A stretch of 64,000 bases of DNA from Cerasicoccus maritimus (GCA_031296935.1 JAVDPD010000015.1:1-64000), one strand, 5' to 3'. Shown: positions 9,527-18,248, counted from the first letter of the stretch. Numbers and translations are program-made. The notes: generated by a model from the letters alone, not told the origin.

Positions 9527-10759
9527 TTAGGCCCACGTTTCCACGCACGCGGCGAGCGCGTCGTCGGCGATTTGCAACGCGGCGTCGATGTCGGCGTTGG
9601 TGTGGGCGGCGCAGAGGAACCAATTGTGGTGCGGGTGCAGGAAGGCACCGCGCTTCATGGCCTCGGCGCACCATTGCTGCTGCCGCACGAAGTTCGTTTC
9701 TTCGGTGAGGCGGTAGAAGGGGACCGCTGGCGGGCCGCTGGGGCGGATTTCGTGCCCGTGCTTTTCTCCGATTTTCACCAGGCCGTCAGCGAGGCGTTGG
9801 CCGGTTTGTTGGAGTTGAGCAATGACGCCGTCGCGCTCGATGATCTCCAGCGTTTTGAGGGCGGCGGCCATCGGAACCGCGCTGTTCCAATAGCTGCCGG
9901 TCAGGAAGACTTTGCTCGCGGCGACGCGGAGTTGCTCGGCGCCGAGTGCGGCGGAAATCGGGTAGCCATTGCCCAGGGCTTTGCAGAAGCAAACAATGTC
10001 CGGCGTGTAGCCAAACTCCGCGTGACTGCCGCCGATGTTCAAGCGGAAGCCGCCGCGAATGTCGTCGCTGATCAGCACGATGCCTTCTGCGCGGCAAATC
10101 TTTTCCAGGCCGGCAAAAAAGCCATCGGCACCGAATGCGCTATCGGCAAACACCGGGTGATGCCACGGGCTGACAATCAGCGCGGCAATCTGCCCTTTGT
10201 ATTTATCGACGAGCCCCTCGAACGCGGTCAGGTCGTTGAAGGCAAAACTATGAATGTGCTCGCGGTCTTCGTCGATCAGACCGCCATGACCCGGCGTGCA
10301 CCAAGGATCAACGCCGTGGTAGGAGCTCTTGAAGCGGATGATCTTCTTGCGCTTGGTGTGCTCGCGCGCGACTTGGATTGCCCACGTAGTCACGTCGCCG
10401 CCGTTCTTGGCCAGCACGCCCCAGTCGGCAAAGTCGACCAGCGAAACCAGCTTTTCCACGAGCTCCACGAAGCGTTCGGTGGGGTGGTTAAAACAGTTGC
10501 CGAGTTCGCGTTGCTTGGCGGCGGCCTCGTCGACTTCCGGGTGATTATAGCCGAGGATGATCGGCCCGTAGCCGCACATGAAATCGATGTATTCATGGCC
10601 GTCCACATCCCAGTAGCGGCAGCCGTCGGCCTTGGCCGCGTAGTAGGGGCTGGCGCCGGGCAGGCAGGCCGCGGGGCTCATGTGACCATAGATGCCGCCT
10701 GGCGCGACCTTCGATGCGCGCTCAAACAAAGACAGGGATTTTTCGTAATGCGAACTCAT
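9527..10759 (-). CDS. Class III PLP aminotransferase (GSA-aminomutase-like)
   Basis: This is a 410-residue pyridoxal-phosphate enzyme of aminotransferase class III, closest in layout to glutamate-1-semialdehyde 2,1-aminomutase. The cofactor lysine is about K260 in CFCKALGNGYPIS, and ISDDIRGGF supplies the aspartate that contacts the pyridine nitrogen. The substrate is not evident. A true HemL role is doubtful given the sulfatase/SCP2-like context and the atypical sequence around the active site. Its ATG overlaps the stop of the preceding gene by 4 bases (ATGA), indicating coupling. Confidence 0.85.
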   Translation of the reverse strand: MSSHYEKSLSLFERASKVAPGGIYGHMSPAACLPGASPYYAAKADGCRYWDVDGHEYIDFMCGYGPIILGYNHPEVDEAAAKQRELGNCFNHPTERFVELVEKLVSLVDFADWGVLAKNGGDVTTWAIQVAREHTKRKKIIRFKSSYHGVDPWCTPGHGGLIDEDREHIHSFAFNDLTAFEGLVDKYKGQIAALIVSPWHHPVFADSAFGADGFFAGLEKICRAEGIVLISDDIRGGFRLNIGGSHAEFGYTPDIVCFCKALGNGYPISAALGAEQLRVAASKVFLTGSYWNSAVPMAAALKTLEIIERDGVIAQLQQTGQRLADGLVKIGEKHGHEIRPSGPPAVPFYRLTEETNFVRQQQWCAEAMKRGAFLHPHHNWFLCAAHTNADIDAALQIADDALAACVETWA

Positions 10760-11544
10760 GACTTTGGCGGATCGATGAAGCCCTGCACGCGTTCCATCAG
10801 GGCGTTGAGGTGGTCGGCCAAGGGCGCGAGGCCAACGATTTTAATGTCGCCGCGGCCGACGGCGGCCATCGAATCGAGGCGGTTGAGCACGGCGTTGGCG
10901 GCGATGGTGGAGTCCTTGAAAATCACGCGGACGGCGGGCTCGGTCGGTGGTTCCCCAGTGCCGCTTTTTAAGGCACCGCTCACAAAGTTGATCCAGCGCG
11001 GTGTGCCGCTTTCGCCAAGTTGGAAGGCGGCGAGGCCCTGCGGTCCGCTGGCCAGCCATTCGCGGCTCTTTCGCTCTGCAACGCAAAGTTGGCAGGTCGC
11101 GCGCAGCGCCAGGCCGATCGACATTGGCGCAAAGACTTGGCGGAAGTTTTCATCGGCCAGTTGTTCGTCGCTGGGCTTGAGCCACGACTCCATCTCTTTG
11201 GTCAGTGCGATGAAGGTCTTCATCTTGCCGAGCGCGCTGAAGCCTTTGAGCGGAAGCGGGGGCAGGGCGGGCTTTTCAAAAAACGTTGCTGCGGCTTGGC
11301 CGTCGCTGAGGAACATCAGCTCGATGCCCGTTTGCGAATCACCCGCAATGTATTCGCAGCCAGTCGTCTTAAAGAAGTAACTCGCGCGCAACCCCGAGCG
11401 CGTGCGGAAGCAGAGCGAGAAGCCGTTGTCTTTGAGCAGCGTCTGTGCTTTCGGCGACGCCTTGATCACATCGTCCAATGTCGGAAACACCGCGTGCAAA
11501 AACAGGCGGGCTTGGAGATGCTTCAGGGCAACGACGGACTTCAT
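10756..11544 (-). CDS. Hypothetical protein with SCP2-like C-terminus
   Basis: This 262-residue protein has no clear family assignment. The last 70 residues (AVRVIFKDSTIAANAVLNRL, then GRGDIKIVGLAPLADHLNAL) follow the pattern of sterol-carrier-protein-2 domains, which bind lipids in a hydrophobic tunnel; this is a weak inference. The middle carries CQLCVAER, a possible metal or redox cysteine pair. No signal peptide or membrane segment is seen. It overlaps the aminotransferase start by 4 bases and lies downstream of a small membrane protein and a glycolipid synthase-like gene. Confidence 0.6.
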   Translation of the reverse strand: MKSVVALKHLQARLFLHAVFPTLDDVIKASPKAQTLLKDNGFSLCFRTRSGLRASYFFKTTGCEYIAGDSQTGIELMFLSDGQAAATFFEKPALPPLPLKGFSALGKMKTFIALTKEMESWLKPSDEQLADENFRQVFAPMSIGLALRATCQLCVAERKSREWLASGPQGLAAFQLGESGTPRWINFVSGALKSGTGEPPTEPAVRVIFKDSTIAANAVLNRLDSMAAVGRGDIKIVGLAPLADHLNALMERVQGFIDPPKS

Positions 11545-11559
11545 GATCGCAGTTTCAAT

Positions 11560-12009
11560 TTAAGCGGAAGGGAATTCAATACCGAGGTAGCTTAGCGCCG
11601 CAATTACCAAGATGACGAAAATGAGAGCTGCCGCCACTAGGATAGAAATCTGAACTACTGCAGCCCCAACGCCTAGACACATGGCTGCGGCTGCAATCGC
11701 TCGCTGTTCCTTGCGAATCAGCGATGCCAGTCCGAAGCCTGCGGCAATTAGACCAGCTGCGATGATTGCGTCGATGACGATTGCTGAAGGCAGGGGTTCT
11801 GTAGGTTCGGCATGATACTCCACACCCTTGGCTTTAGATTCGGCGGCCTCTTTCAACTTGATGGCGAAATCGACCACGTTTTCTTCGAGGGGCTTTGTCG
11901 GTGGGCCAATCGCAGCCGCAATCTCTGGTGAGTAAAACGCTGCGACCAGCGCAATAAAACCGAGTATGCAGCCGATGATGCCCAGCAGGTTGTTTTTGTT
12001 GCGTTTCAT
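11560..12009 (-). CDS. Small multi-pass membrane protein, unknown function
   Basis: This is a 149-residue hydrophobic protein. One membrane segment lies near the N-terminus (LLGIIGCILGFIALVAAF). A polar stretch with KLKEAAESKAKGVEY follows, then two or three further alanine/isoleucine-rich segments. No family is recognised. It sits 15 bases before the SCP2-like gene and 37 bases after the glycosyltransferase, on the same strand, so co-transcription is likely. Base composition is slightly lower in GC than the neighbours. Confidence 0.7.
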   Translation of the reverse strand: MKRNKNNLLGIIGCILGFIALVAAFYSPEIAAAIGPPTKPLEENVVDFAIKLKEAAESKAKGVEYHAEPTEPLPSAIVIDAIIAAGLIAAGFGLASLIRKEQRAIAAAAMCLGVGAAVVQISILVAAALIFVILVIAALSYLGIEFPSA

Positions 12010-12046
12010 TGGTTTGTGTTGACCGATGCGATTGAAGCGTATCGAT

Positions 12047-13195
12047 CTAGGCCAGCGACGCCAGTCTTTTCAAAATGTCGAGCGGGTGCTGTTGCGGGCG
12101 GACGAGGACCATCTTGGCCTTGGTGTCGGCGAGCTGCTCGGGGTTGTCGAGGAGCGGCTTGACCAGCTTGGGGAGCTGGCCGGCGCGGTTCATGACGAGG
12201 TCGATGCCGTGGGCGCGCATGAACTTTACCGTGATCCACTCCTGCGGCATGATGCCGCCGAGGCCGTTGAAAATGATCGGACAGCCGGCGAGAATGCTTT
12301 CGCTCGTGGTGCCGGTGCCGGGGCGCGCGACGACCGCTGAGGCGCATTGCAGCAGCTTGAACATTTCGGTGAAGTAGGGCAGCGGCTTGATCCTGATTTC
12401 CGGGTTCGCGATGCCCCACACGTTGAGCGCGTCGAGCGCGACTTCGTTGCGGCCACAGAGCGCGACGACCTGTGGGCAGACCTTGGCGCGGGCCAATCCG
12501 TCGAGCAGGTCGAGGTGATTGTTGGCGCTGTTGGCGCCGGTCGCGAGCACGAGAATGAACTGGTCGGGATCGAGCCCGAGCGTGTCGGTGATCCACTGGC
12601 GTTTGGCTTCGGGCGAGAGCGGGTCGACCCAGAAGCCGGGGTTGAGCATGAAGCCGCCGACGTGGTTTTTATCCGCGGCCATGCCGAGGTGCGCGGCCCA
12701 GTCGCAGGTCTCCTGCACGGCGCCGATAAAGCCGTCGCTCGCGGGGTTGACCCAGTGCTTGCTGAAGCCGTAGCCGCCGAACAGCTCGCCGCAGTAGGTG
12801 AGGCACTTGACCTTGTCCGCGCCGAGGACCTCCTTGGCCAGCGCGAAGAAGCCGTGGTTCAGGTGCGCGTGCGTGCTGACGATGACGTCCGGCCGAACGC
12901 GCAGGAGCTCTTCGGCAAAGCGCTCGCGGCCCTTGATCGCGGAGGCCTTGCGGTGCATCGCGGCGAGCTCGAGGAAATTGAAATACCCGTGGTGCAGCCA
13001 GGGCGCGTGGAGCTGGATCCAGTTGTAGGTTTCGACGCCAAACTTGTAGAGGCCGTCGAGGCTCTCAAGTGTCTGGAAAACTTCGACTTGGATGCCGAGG
13101 CTGGCGGCGGAAGGATGCTCGGCCCAGGCCTTGAGCGAACGCGCGCGCATGTCGTGACCGCCGCCGGTGCTCGATGTCAGCACCAGGAGCTTCAC
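12047..13195 (-). CDS. MGDG-synthase/UgtP-like glycosyltransferase
   Basis: This 382-residue GT-B glycosyltransferase resembles the family 28 enzymes that transfer a sugar to diacylglycerol (plant MGD1, Bacillus UgtP). The N-terminal LTSSTGGGHDMRARSL is the glycine-rich motif of this family, and the C-terminal VVARPGTGTTSESILAGCP with FNGLGGIMPQE forms the nucleotide-sugar site. The expected product is a membrane glycolipid; donor and acceptor are not determined. The start codon overlaps the end of the SET-domain gene by 4 bases. Confidence 0.85.
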   Translation of the reverse strand: MKLLVLTSSTGGGHDMRARSLKAWAEHPSAASLGIQVEVFQTLESLDGLYKFGVETYNWIQLHAPWLHHGYFNFLELAAMHRKASAIKGRERFAEELLRVRPDVIVSTHAHLNHGFFALAKEVLGADKVKCLTYCGELFGGYGFSKHWVNPASDGFIGAVQETCDWAAHLGMAADKNHVGGFMLNPGFWVDPLSPEAKRQWITDTLGLDPDQFILVLATGANSANNHLDLLDGLARAKVCPQVVALCGRNEVALDALNVWGIANPEIRIKPLPYFTEMFKLLQCASAVVARPGTGTTSESILAGCPIIFNGLGGIMPQEWITVKFMRAHGIDLVMNRAGQLPKLVKPLLDNPEQLADTKAKMVLVRPQQHPLDILKRLASLA

Positions 13196-13800
13196 GACTG
13201 CTTCTTTTTCTTTTTAGCGGCTTTGGCCTGCTTGTCGGTCTTGGCTTTCTTGGCGGACTTCTTCTTTTTGGCCGCCTGCTTTTTCTTCTTCGCCTTTTCG
13301 GCGGCCTTGGCCTTTTTCTTTTTCAGAATCTTCTTCAGCTTCGGGCGATCGCACTTGGCCACGATGTAGCCGACGCACTTTTCGCTGCCGCAGCGGCAGG
13401 GGTGGTCGAGGAAGCACTCGATGCTGTAGCCGTAGTCGAAGGACAGCTCGTCGTCCTTCTTGATGTCCTGCTTGGCGTAGATGAAAATGCGGTCCTCTTC
13501 GTTGATGGCCTCGCAGTTTTCCTCGCAACTGTGGTTGATGTATTTGGCGGGGTTGTTGTCGGTGTTGCCGTCGAGGTCGTATTCCTCATTGAGGTCAAAA
13601 ATGTAAACGAGCCCTTCGCCGGACTTGCGGGCCTTGGCGTCCCACTCGAGGCAGCGCTTTTCGGACTCGGCCTTCGGCACGAGCTCACCGACGTATTCGA
13701 TGATCTTCTCGCCTTCCTTGATGTCGACCCGCGCAAACATCCCCTGATTGTGAATTGAGGAGCCGCGCAGTTCCCAGACCGGTTTCTTTTTCTTTGCCAT
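13192..13800 (-). CDS. SET-domain lysine methyltransferase with Lys-rich tail
   Basis: This is a 202-residue SET protein. From the ATG at 13800, the SET core spans residues about 8-128, with the pseudoknot motifs N89-H-S-C92 and ELSFDY (118-123). A post-SET cysteine cluster C135-x-C137-x4-C142 completes the zinc site. The last 47 residues are almost only lysine and alanine and resemble histone H1 or Hc1 tails, suggesting nucleic acid binding. SET enzymes methylate protein lysines; bacterial targets are rarely known. The frame is open for 30 further residues upstream, but the MAKKKK start fits better. It heads the minus-strand cluster. Confidence 0.9.
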   Translation of the reverse strand: MAKKKKPVWELRGSSIHNQGMFARVDIKEGEKIIEYVGELVPKAESEKRCLEWDAKARKSGEGLVYIFDLNEEYDLDGNTDNNPAKYINHSCEENCEAINEEDRIFIYAKQDIKKDDELSFDYGYSIECFLDHPCRCGSEKCVGYIVAKCDRPKLKKILKKKKAKAAEKAKKKKQAAKKKKSAKKAKTDKQAKAAKKKKKQS

Positions 13801-14133
13801 AGTTGCCAGTATCGCGCGCATTGAAGCCGCTGCGGCCCCATTTAACAAGCGCAAATCCCAGCATCCTGCTGGACCGGAGGATTTGCCCATTGGGCAAATG
13901 GGCGGGGCGTATGTTTCTTGAGCAGAAGGCAGCGGAGGGTGGAAAGGCGGTAGGACGGTGAAGTTCAGAATTTTAACCGATTCACGCTAATCTTAAATAA
14001 ATGTCTTGCTGGCTTTGCTCTCTTTGCTGCCTTCTGTTCGAAAATACTTTCGGTGGTTTCCTGTTTTGGCATCGGAGATATTTTTTAATGCAGCCACAAA
14101 ACGGCCGATAACTTGCTTAGGTAAAATTATTAG
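13801..14133. other. Divergent intergenic region with palindromes
   Basis: This 333-base gap separates the divergent SET and AcpH-like genes and must hold both promoters, although no clear -35/-10 pair was recognised. It contains a perfect 19-nt palindrome at 13881-13899 (ATTTGCCCATTGGGCAAAT) and a wide 14-nt inverted repeat with one mismatch (13920-13933 against 14026-14039). No small gene is supported. Confidence 0.55.
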
Positions 14134-14739
14134 ATGAACTGGCTCGCGCACGTAACACTCTCGCCGCCAAATTGCGAAATGCAGCTTGGTAATTTGCTGG
14201 CCGATCTGCTCAAGGGCCGCAAGTGGCCGGAGATGAGCGACGATCTAAGCGCGGGGATCAAACTCCACTACCGCATCGACCACTACACGGACTCACACGA
14301 ACTGTGGAAGCGCAGTTGCCGTCGCCTCTCGGAGCGCGGTTACTTGCGCGGGGTGGTGATCGACGTGGTGTATGACCACTTTCTGACGAAGCATTGGATG
14401 AACTTTGCAACGCAAAGCATGCGTGACTTTCTGGATGACTTCTACGTCGAAACTGAGCAACACACCGAGGGATTGCCGGACGATGCGCGTGCCTTTGTGG
14501 AGTCGTTGGTGGAGAGTGATCGGCTCGGGCGTTACGGCGACCCAAAGTCCATCCACCTCGCGATGGCGCGCATTGACGAGCGCCTTTCCGAGCGCATTCG
14601 CCGCCGTGAAACCATGACTCAATACATCCCGCTCTTGGTCGATGCTTACGACGGCATCGAAGAAGATTTCCTGGAGTTTTTTCCGCAGCTCATGGCGCAC
14701 GCGAACGCTGCGGAGGAGCCCAAGGCTATGTTTTGTTGA
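14134..14739 (+). CDS. Acyl-carrier-protein phosphodiesterase-like (AcpH family)
   Basis: This 201-residue protein begins MNWLAHVTLS and has GNLLADLLKG, the N-terminal signature of the AcpH family. HYRIDHYTDSH and DVVYDHFLTKHW supply the conserved histidine/aspartate pairs of an all-helical HD-like phosphodiesterase. E. coli AcpH removes the 4'-phosphopantetheine arm from holo-ACP. Length matches the family at about 200. The cytoplasmic role is taken from the family. It stands alone, divergent from the SET gene. Confidence 0.85.
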   Translation: MNWLAHVTLSPPNCEMQLGNLLADLLKGRKWPEMSDDLSAGIKLHYRIDHYTDSHELWKRSCRRLSERGYLRGVVIDVVYDHFLTKHWMNFATQSMRDFLDDFYVETEQHTEGLPDDARAFVESLVESDRLGRYGDPKSIHLAMARIDERLSERIRRRETMTQYIPLLVDAYDGIEEDFLEFFPQLMAHANAAEEPKAMFC

Positions 14740-14808
14740 TGATTCAGTATATCCCTTGGGGCTTATTGCTTGTCATTGGTTTCAGATTTGTGTAGGTGGT
14801 TATTGTTA

Positions 14809-15483
14809 ATGAAGAAACTGCTTACTACTATTGCTCTTCTGTCATTGGCCGGTGGTCTGAAGGCTGGCATCGAGATTCGCGTTGATTACGGCTCCACATT
14901 GTCCAGCGGAAACTGGAACAATGTCACGACTAGTCTAACCGATTTCGCTATGGTCGACTACAATACTGGCTTGGCTACTGGAATCCTGGCCGGCAGCGGT
15001 GGCACGCCTGCTAGCGCCGGTGGCTCCTTCGCGAAGGATTGGGTAACGACGGAGGCAAGCGGAGATTTATTTTTTACCACGCAGCATGTTGCCAATATCG
15101 CTTACTTTAAAGATGTGACACCTGGCGTTTATACCTTGGAAGTGCTCCTATCCGCTAATTTTGCGGATGACCAATACGGCGCTACCTTCACGATCAACGG
15201 CCAAGCTCCAAGCCGCACGGTGGAAGGGACTCCGGTTCCCTCCGAAGATTGGAACTTTAAGACCGATGGTTTCGCGCCGCAGAATTGGCTTATCTGGGAC
15301 GATATTTCTCCGGATTTGAATGATCAGTTTATCGTCCGTAGCACAAAAGAACCGCTGACCTTTAACTCAACGGGCATCAATGCAGTGCTAATGACCACAG
15401 TGGTTCCCGAGCCGACCACCTATGCCTTGTTGGTGGGGGCTTCCTTGCTAACACTGGTTGCTGTCCGTCGTCGGAAGCGGTAG
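14809..15483 (+). CDS. PEP-CTERM sorting-domain protein
   Basis: This is a 224-residue exported protein. From the ATG at 14809 it has a signal peptide (MKKLLTTIALLSLAGGLKAG). The body is glycine/serine/threonine-rich with no known enzymatic motif. The C-terminal tail carries VPEPTTYALL, a hydrophobic helix and RRRKR, which is the PEP-CTERM signal recognised by exosortase. It is presumably surface-anchored or part of the extracellular matrix. The 66-bp palindromic element starts 7 bases after its stop. Confidence 0.9.
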   Translation: MKKLLTTIALLSLAGGLKAGIEIRVDYGSTLSSGNWNNVTTSLTDFAMVDYNTGLATGILAGSGGTPASAGGSFAKDWVTTEASGDLFFTTQHVANIAYFKDVTPGVYTLEVLLSANFADDQYGATFTINGQAPSRTVEGTPVPSEDWNFKTDGFAPQNWLIWDDISPDLNDQFIVRSTKEPLTFNSTGINAVLMTTVVPEPTTYALLVGASLLTLVAVRRRKR

Positions 15484-15489
15484 CGCTTA

Positions 15490-15555
15490 CTAGAGATAAC
15501 ATGAAGTTGCCGGGTTGAGCAAGTGCTGGACCCGGCAACTTCATGTTATCTCTAG
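15490..15555. repeat. 66-bp dispersed palindrome, copy A
   Basis: Two perfectly complementary 25-nt arms (15490-15514 and 15531-15555, beginning CTAGAGATAACATGAAGTTG) flank a 16-nt loop TTGAGCAAGTGCTGGA. A second copy at 40234-40299 differs at only 2 of 66 positions. It sits between the convergent PEP-CTERM and DJ-1-like genes and may act as a two-way terminator, but near-identity of the loop as well as the arms points to a mobile or recently copied element. Confidence 0.92.
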
Positions 15556-15568
15556 CGTTTAAAATTCG

Positions 15569-16180
15569 TTACACCAGCCCCGCGAGTTTGGCGAATGGAT
15601 CGTTGCCGGGGGCTTCGTTCCAGGTGTATTCAGCGTAGCGGGCGGCTTCGCGGGCGGCGTCGAGGTCCATGATTTCGGCAATCAGCGCGAGGGCCATATC
15701 CATACCTGCGGTGACGCCGGCGCTGGTTAAGGTATTGCCGTCGGCGACCCAACGCGCTTCCGCGATCCACTCGGTCTCGGGGCCTTGCGATGTAGCCCAG
15801 GCGTAGGCGAGTTTGTTGGTGGTCGCGCGCTTGCCGTTGAGTAGGCCAGCTTTCGCGAGCAACCCCGCGCCCGTGCAAACCGAGCACACGTATTGCGCGT
15901 TGTCGGCGAGGGTGCGAAGAGCGGCAAGGAATGCCTCGTTGTTCACTTCGCGGCGGGTGCCTTGGCCGCCAGGAACGATGAGGATGTCGACGTGTGTCGT
16001 GAGGTCGGTGTCGGCAACGGCGGTTGGGCCTTGAGCACTTTGGATCGGGCCAACGCATTCGCCGAGCATGACGATTTTAAACTGCTCCGGGTAGCGGCCA
16101 AAAAATTCCAGCGGCCCAAAAACGTCGAGTATCTCGAAGCCTTCGAAGAGGACCATACCGATGGTGAGTGGCGCGCTCAT
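15569..16180 (-). CDS. DJ-1/PfpI-family protein
   Basis: This 203-residue protein belongs to the DJ-1/PfpI (class I glutamine amidotransferase-like) superfamily. The nucleophile elbow is VCTGAGLLAKAGLL with cysteine about C102, and an acidic residue near E14 (LFEGFEILD) fits the usual Cys-Glu pair. The arrangement is closest to isonitrile-hydratase-like or GlxA-like stand-alone domains without the AraC half. I start it at the ATG at 16180, 2 bases after the VOC stop. The reaction is unknown; glyoxalase-type or chaperone roles are possible for the family. Confidence 0.85.
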   Translation of the reverse strand: MSAPLTIGMVLFEGFEILDVFGPLEFFGRYPEQFKIVMLGECVGPIQSAQGPTAVADTDLTTHVDILIVPGGQGTRREVNNEAFLAALRTLADNAQYVCSVCTGAGLLAKAGLLNGKRATTNKLAYAWATSQGPETEWIAEARWVADGNTLTSAGVTAGMDMALALIAEIMDLDAAREAARYAEYTWNEAPGNDPFAKLAGLV

Positions 16181-16182
16181 CG

Positions 16183-16560
16183 TTACTCGGTGACCCATTG
16201 TTGGAAGACCAGGCAGACGCGGTCCTCGCCGTGGCCGACGGCGAATTCCCATGCGTTCCAGGGGCGCAGTTCCGGGCCGTTGGGAAAGCGCGGGTGAAGG
16301 ATTTTTTTGTCCGGATCTTTCGCGAGGAGCTCTTGCCAGATGGCCTGGATATCATCCGTTTCGATGCGAAAGAGCGGTGCCGGATTCTTGGCGTATTCCG
16401 CCTCGTCAATGGCCAGGTGAAACTTGACGCCGTCGCGTTGCACGACGCATAGGCCGGGCTCTTCATGGAGTATATTAAAGCCCATGAAGTCGACAAAGAA
16501 GGCCTTCGCTGGGTTGAGGTCGGTGTAAAAAATGCCGGGGGTAACGCTGTTAAATTTCAT
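16183..16560 (-). CDS. VOC-superfamily glyoxalase/bleomycin-resistance-like protein
   Basis: This 125-residue protein has the paired beta-alpha-beta-beta-beta layout of the vicinal-oxygen-chelate superfamily. It opens TPGIFYTDLNPAKAFFVDFMG and ends FAVGHGEDRVCLVFQQW. Metal ligands are less clear than in true glyoxalase I, so the activity cannot be named. It is transcribed immediately before the DJ-1-like gene; both families include glyoxal-detoxifying members, so a shared role in aldehyde stress is possible. Confidence 0.8.
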   Translation of the reverse strand: MKFNSVTPGIFYTDLNPAKAFFVDFMGFNILHEEPGLCVVQRDGVKFHLAIDEAEYAKNPAPLFRIETDDIQAIWQELLAKDPDKKILHPRFPNGPELRPWNAWEFAVGHGEDRVCLVFQQWVTE

Positions 16561-16591
16561 GATGGGTGTGTGGTTACTTTGTGTTGCAGAG

Positions 16592-17974
16592 TTAAAGTAG
16601 TATCCAACTGCCGAGACCGAGGAAGACCGCGAAGCCGACGATATCCGTGGATGCGGTGAGGAACATTTGGCTGCTCTGCGCAGGGTCGAGCTTCATCTTG
16701 CGCAGCGTGATGGGGATCAACGCGCCGGCGAGCCCGGCATAAGTCATCGAGATAATCATCGCGGCCAGGATAACGCCCGCTACATCCCAATGCCCGGCCA
16801 GGATGCCCACGGCGAACGCCGCAGTGATGCCGACCAGGATGCCACTGAGCCCGGCTTTGGCGGCTTCGCGGAGGAGCACTTTGCGCGCGTCCTGGTCTTC
16901 GAAATCGCCGAGCGCCAGGGTGCGGATCACGATGGCCAGCGTTTGGCCGCCGGCGTTGCCGCCGAGACTGGCGACGATGGGCATGCACACGGCGAGGATC
17001 GTCATGTGGCTGATCTGGTCTTGAAACATTGAGATCACGCCGCCGGCGAAAAACGCGCTGAGCAAGTTAACAAACAGCCAGGGGCTGCGGCGTTTGACGC
17101 TCTCCGTGATCGCGTCGCTGAGGGCTTCGTCGCCACCCGCGCCGAGGGCCTTTTGAAAGTCTTCCGTGGCCTCCTGCTGAATAATGTCGATGATGTCGTC
17201 GTCCGTGACGATGCCCAGCAGCTGGTTGTCATCGTCCACCACGGGCAGCGCGTGGAAGTTGTGCTGCGCCATGATCAGGGTGACTTCTTCCTGGTCGGTC
17301 AGCACGTTGAGCACGCCGCGGACCTCGGTCTTCATGATGTCGCCGATAATCTCGTTGGTCTTGGCCATCACGAGGTCGCGCATCGACACAATGCCCTCCA
17401 GGTGGTTCTCCGCATCGACCACATAAACGTAGTAAATATGCTCCAGCTCGTCGTCGAGCGTGTGGAGGTGGTCAACGGCCTGACGCACGGTCCACTCCTT
17501 GGTCACCGTGGCGACGTCGGTCGTCATGATGCCGCCCGCGGAGTCCTCCGGGTAGCTAATCAGCGTGCGGACGGTTTCCGCGGTCTCGGGGTCGACGTCC
17601 TTGAGGAGGCGGTCCTGATTGACCTCCTCCATGTCGGCAACGATGTCCGCCGAGTCATCCGGGTCGAGGGCCTCGAGGACTTTCACCGCACGGGACTGGC
17701 GCATCGCCTCGATGACCTCCGCCGCGTGCTCGCTGTCCATTTCGGAGAGCACGTCCGCCACGCCCTCAATGTTGAGCAGGCGCAGGACGACGCGTCGGTC
17801 GTCGACGGGCAGGCGGGTCAGCAAGCGGCCAACCGTATAAGGCGAGGTTCGGGCGAGCTTCTCCTTTTCCAGTGCGTTGAGCGTATTGGCCTCGGCGAAC
17901 TGCAAAAGCTCGTCCAACGAATACTCATCGGGCGATACCGGGCTCTCGGGAAAAGGCATGTCAGTCTGGCTCAT
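16592..17974 (-). CDS. mgtE: MgtE magnesium transporter
   Basis: This 460-residue protein is a complete MgtE-type Mg2+ channel. Residues about 30-140 form the MgtE N domain (superhelical repeats such as DSEHAAEVIEAM). Two CBS domains follow (about 145-265, with EDSAGGIMTTDVATV and VVDDDNQLLGIVTDDDI). The membrane part has five helices and contains ASLGGNAGGQTLAIVIRTLA, the conserved pore region. Mg2+ binding by the cytosolic domains closes the channel in the family. It ends 32 bases before the VOC gene start. Confidence 0.95.
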   Translation of the reverse strand: MSQTDMPFPESPVSPDEYSLDELLQFAEANTLNALEKEKLARTSPYTVGRLLTRLPVDDRRVVLRLLNIEGVADVLSEMDSEHAAEVIEAMRQSRAVKVLEALDPDDSADIVADMEEVNQDRLLKDVDPETAETVRTLISYPEDSAGGIMTTDVATVTKEWTVRQAVDHLHTLDDELEHIYYVYVVDAENHLEGIVSMRDLVMAKTNEIIGDIMKTEVRGVLNVLTDQEEVTLIMAQHNFHALPVVDDDNQLLGIVTDDDIIDIIQQEATEDFQKALGAGGDEALSDAITESVKRRSPWLFVNLLSAFFAGGVISMFQDQISHMTILAVCMPIVASLGGNAGGQTLAIVIRTLALGDFEDQDARKVLLREAAKAGLSGILVGITAAFAVGILAGHWDVAGVILAAMIISMTYAGLAGALIPITLRKMKLDPAQSSQMFLTASTDIVGFAVFLGLGSWILL

Positions 17975-18033
17975 AACGTCGACTCCGGCCTAACACCATG
18001 TCGGCCCATTTCACAACTTCAAGCCAACATCCC

Positions 18034-18053
18034 GGCAGCGTGCCGCTGCACCC
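18034..18053 (+). repeat. REP-like hairpin (copy 2)
   Basis: GGCAGCGTGCCGCTGCACCC, identical to the copies at 18319 (opposite strand) and 63731. It lies 60 bases upstream of the mgtE start, so unlike the other copies it is not next to a stop codon. The second palindrome that normally follows is only weakly recognisable here. Confidence 0.8.
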
Positions 18054-18161
18054 AAAGATTTTGCTCCGCCATCTCCGCAAGCTTCGTCACATTGTGAAAA
18101 TGGGCTTATTAGGACGTTTAGTGGATGCGGTAACGTGTGGTGGCGATGAAAGGGCTGGCCA

Positions 18162-18248
18162 AAAGGTGGCGCGGATCGTCTCGATCCGCAGTTTCAGTCT
18201 GTTGGCCAGCAAGTCGATGTGTGGATCGAGACGATCCGCGCCACCTTT
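18162..18248. repeat. 26-bp perfect inverted repeat
   Basis: Arms 18162-18187 and 18223-18248 are perfect reverse complements (starting AAAGGTGGCGCGGATCGTCT) around a 35-nt spacer. A second nested pair, GCTGGCC near 18154 and GGCCAGC near 18204, crosses it. It forms a strong hairpin in either strand and resembles repeat-derived extragenic palindromes. Its sequence is unlike that of the 66-bp family. Confidence 0.85.

Noticed and set aside
11020..11595. Long plus-strand frames opposite the aminotransferase and SCP2-like genes
   Set aside because: Arg/Ala-rich shadows of genes with overlapping, coupled starts on the minus strand.
14402..14422. TTTGCAACGCAAAG inside the AcpH-like gene as a member of the palindrome family
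   Set aside because: The centre does not pair and the sequence is explained by coding for NFATQSM.
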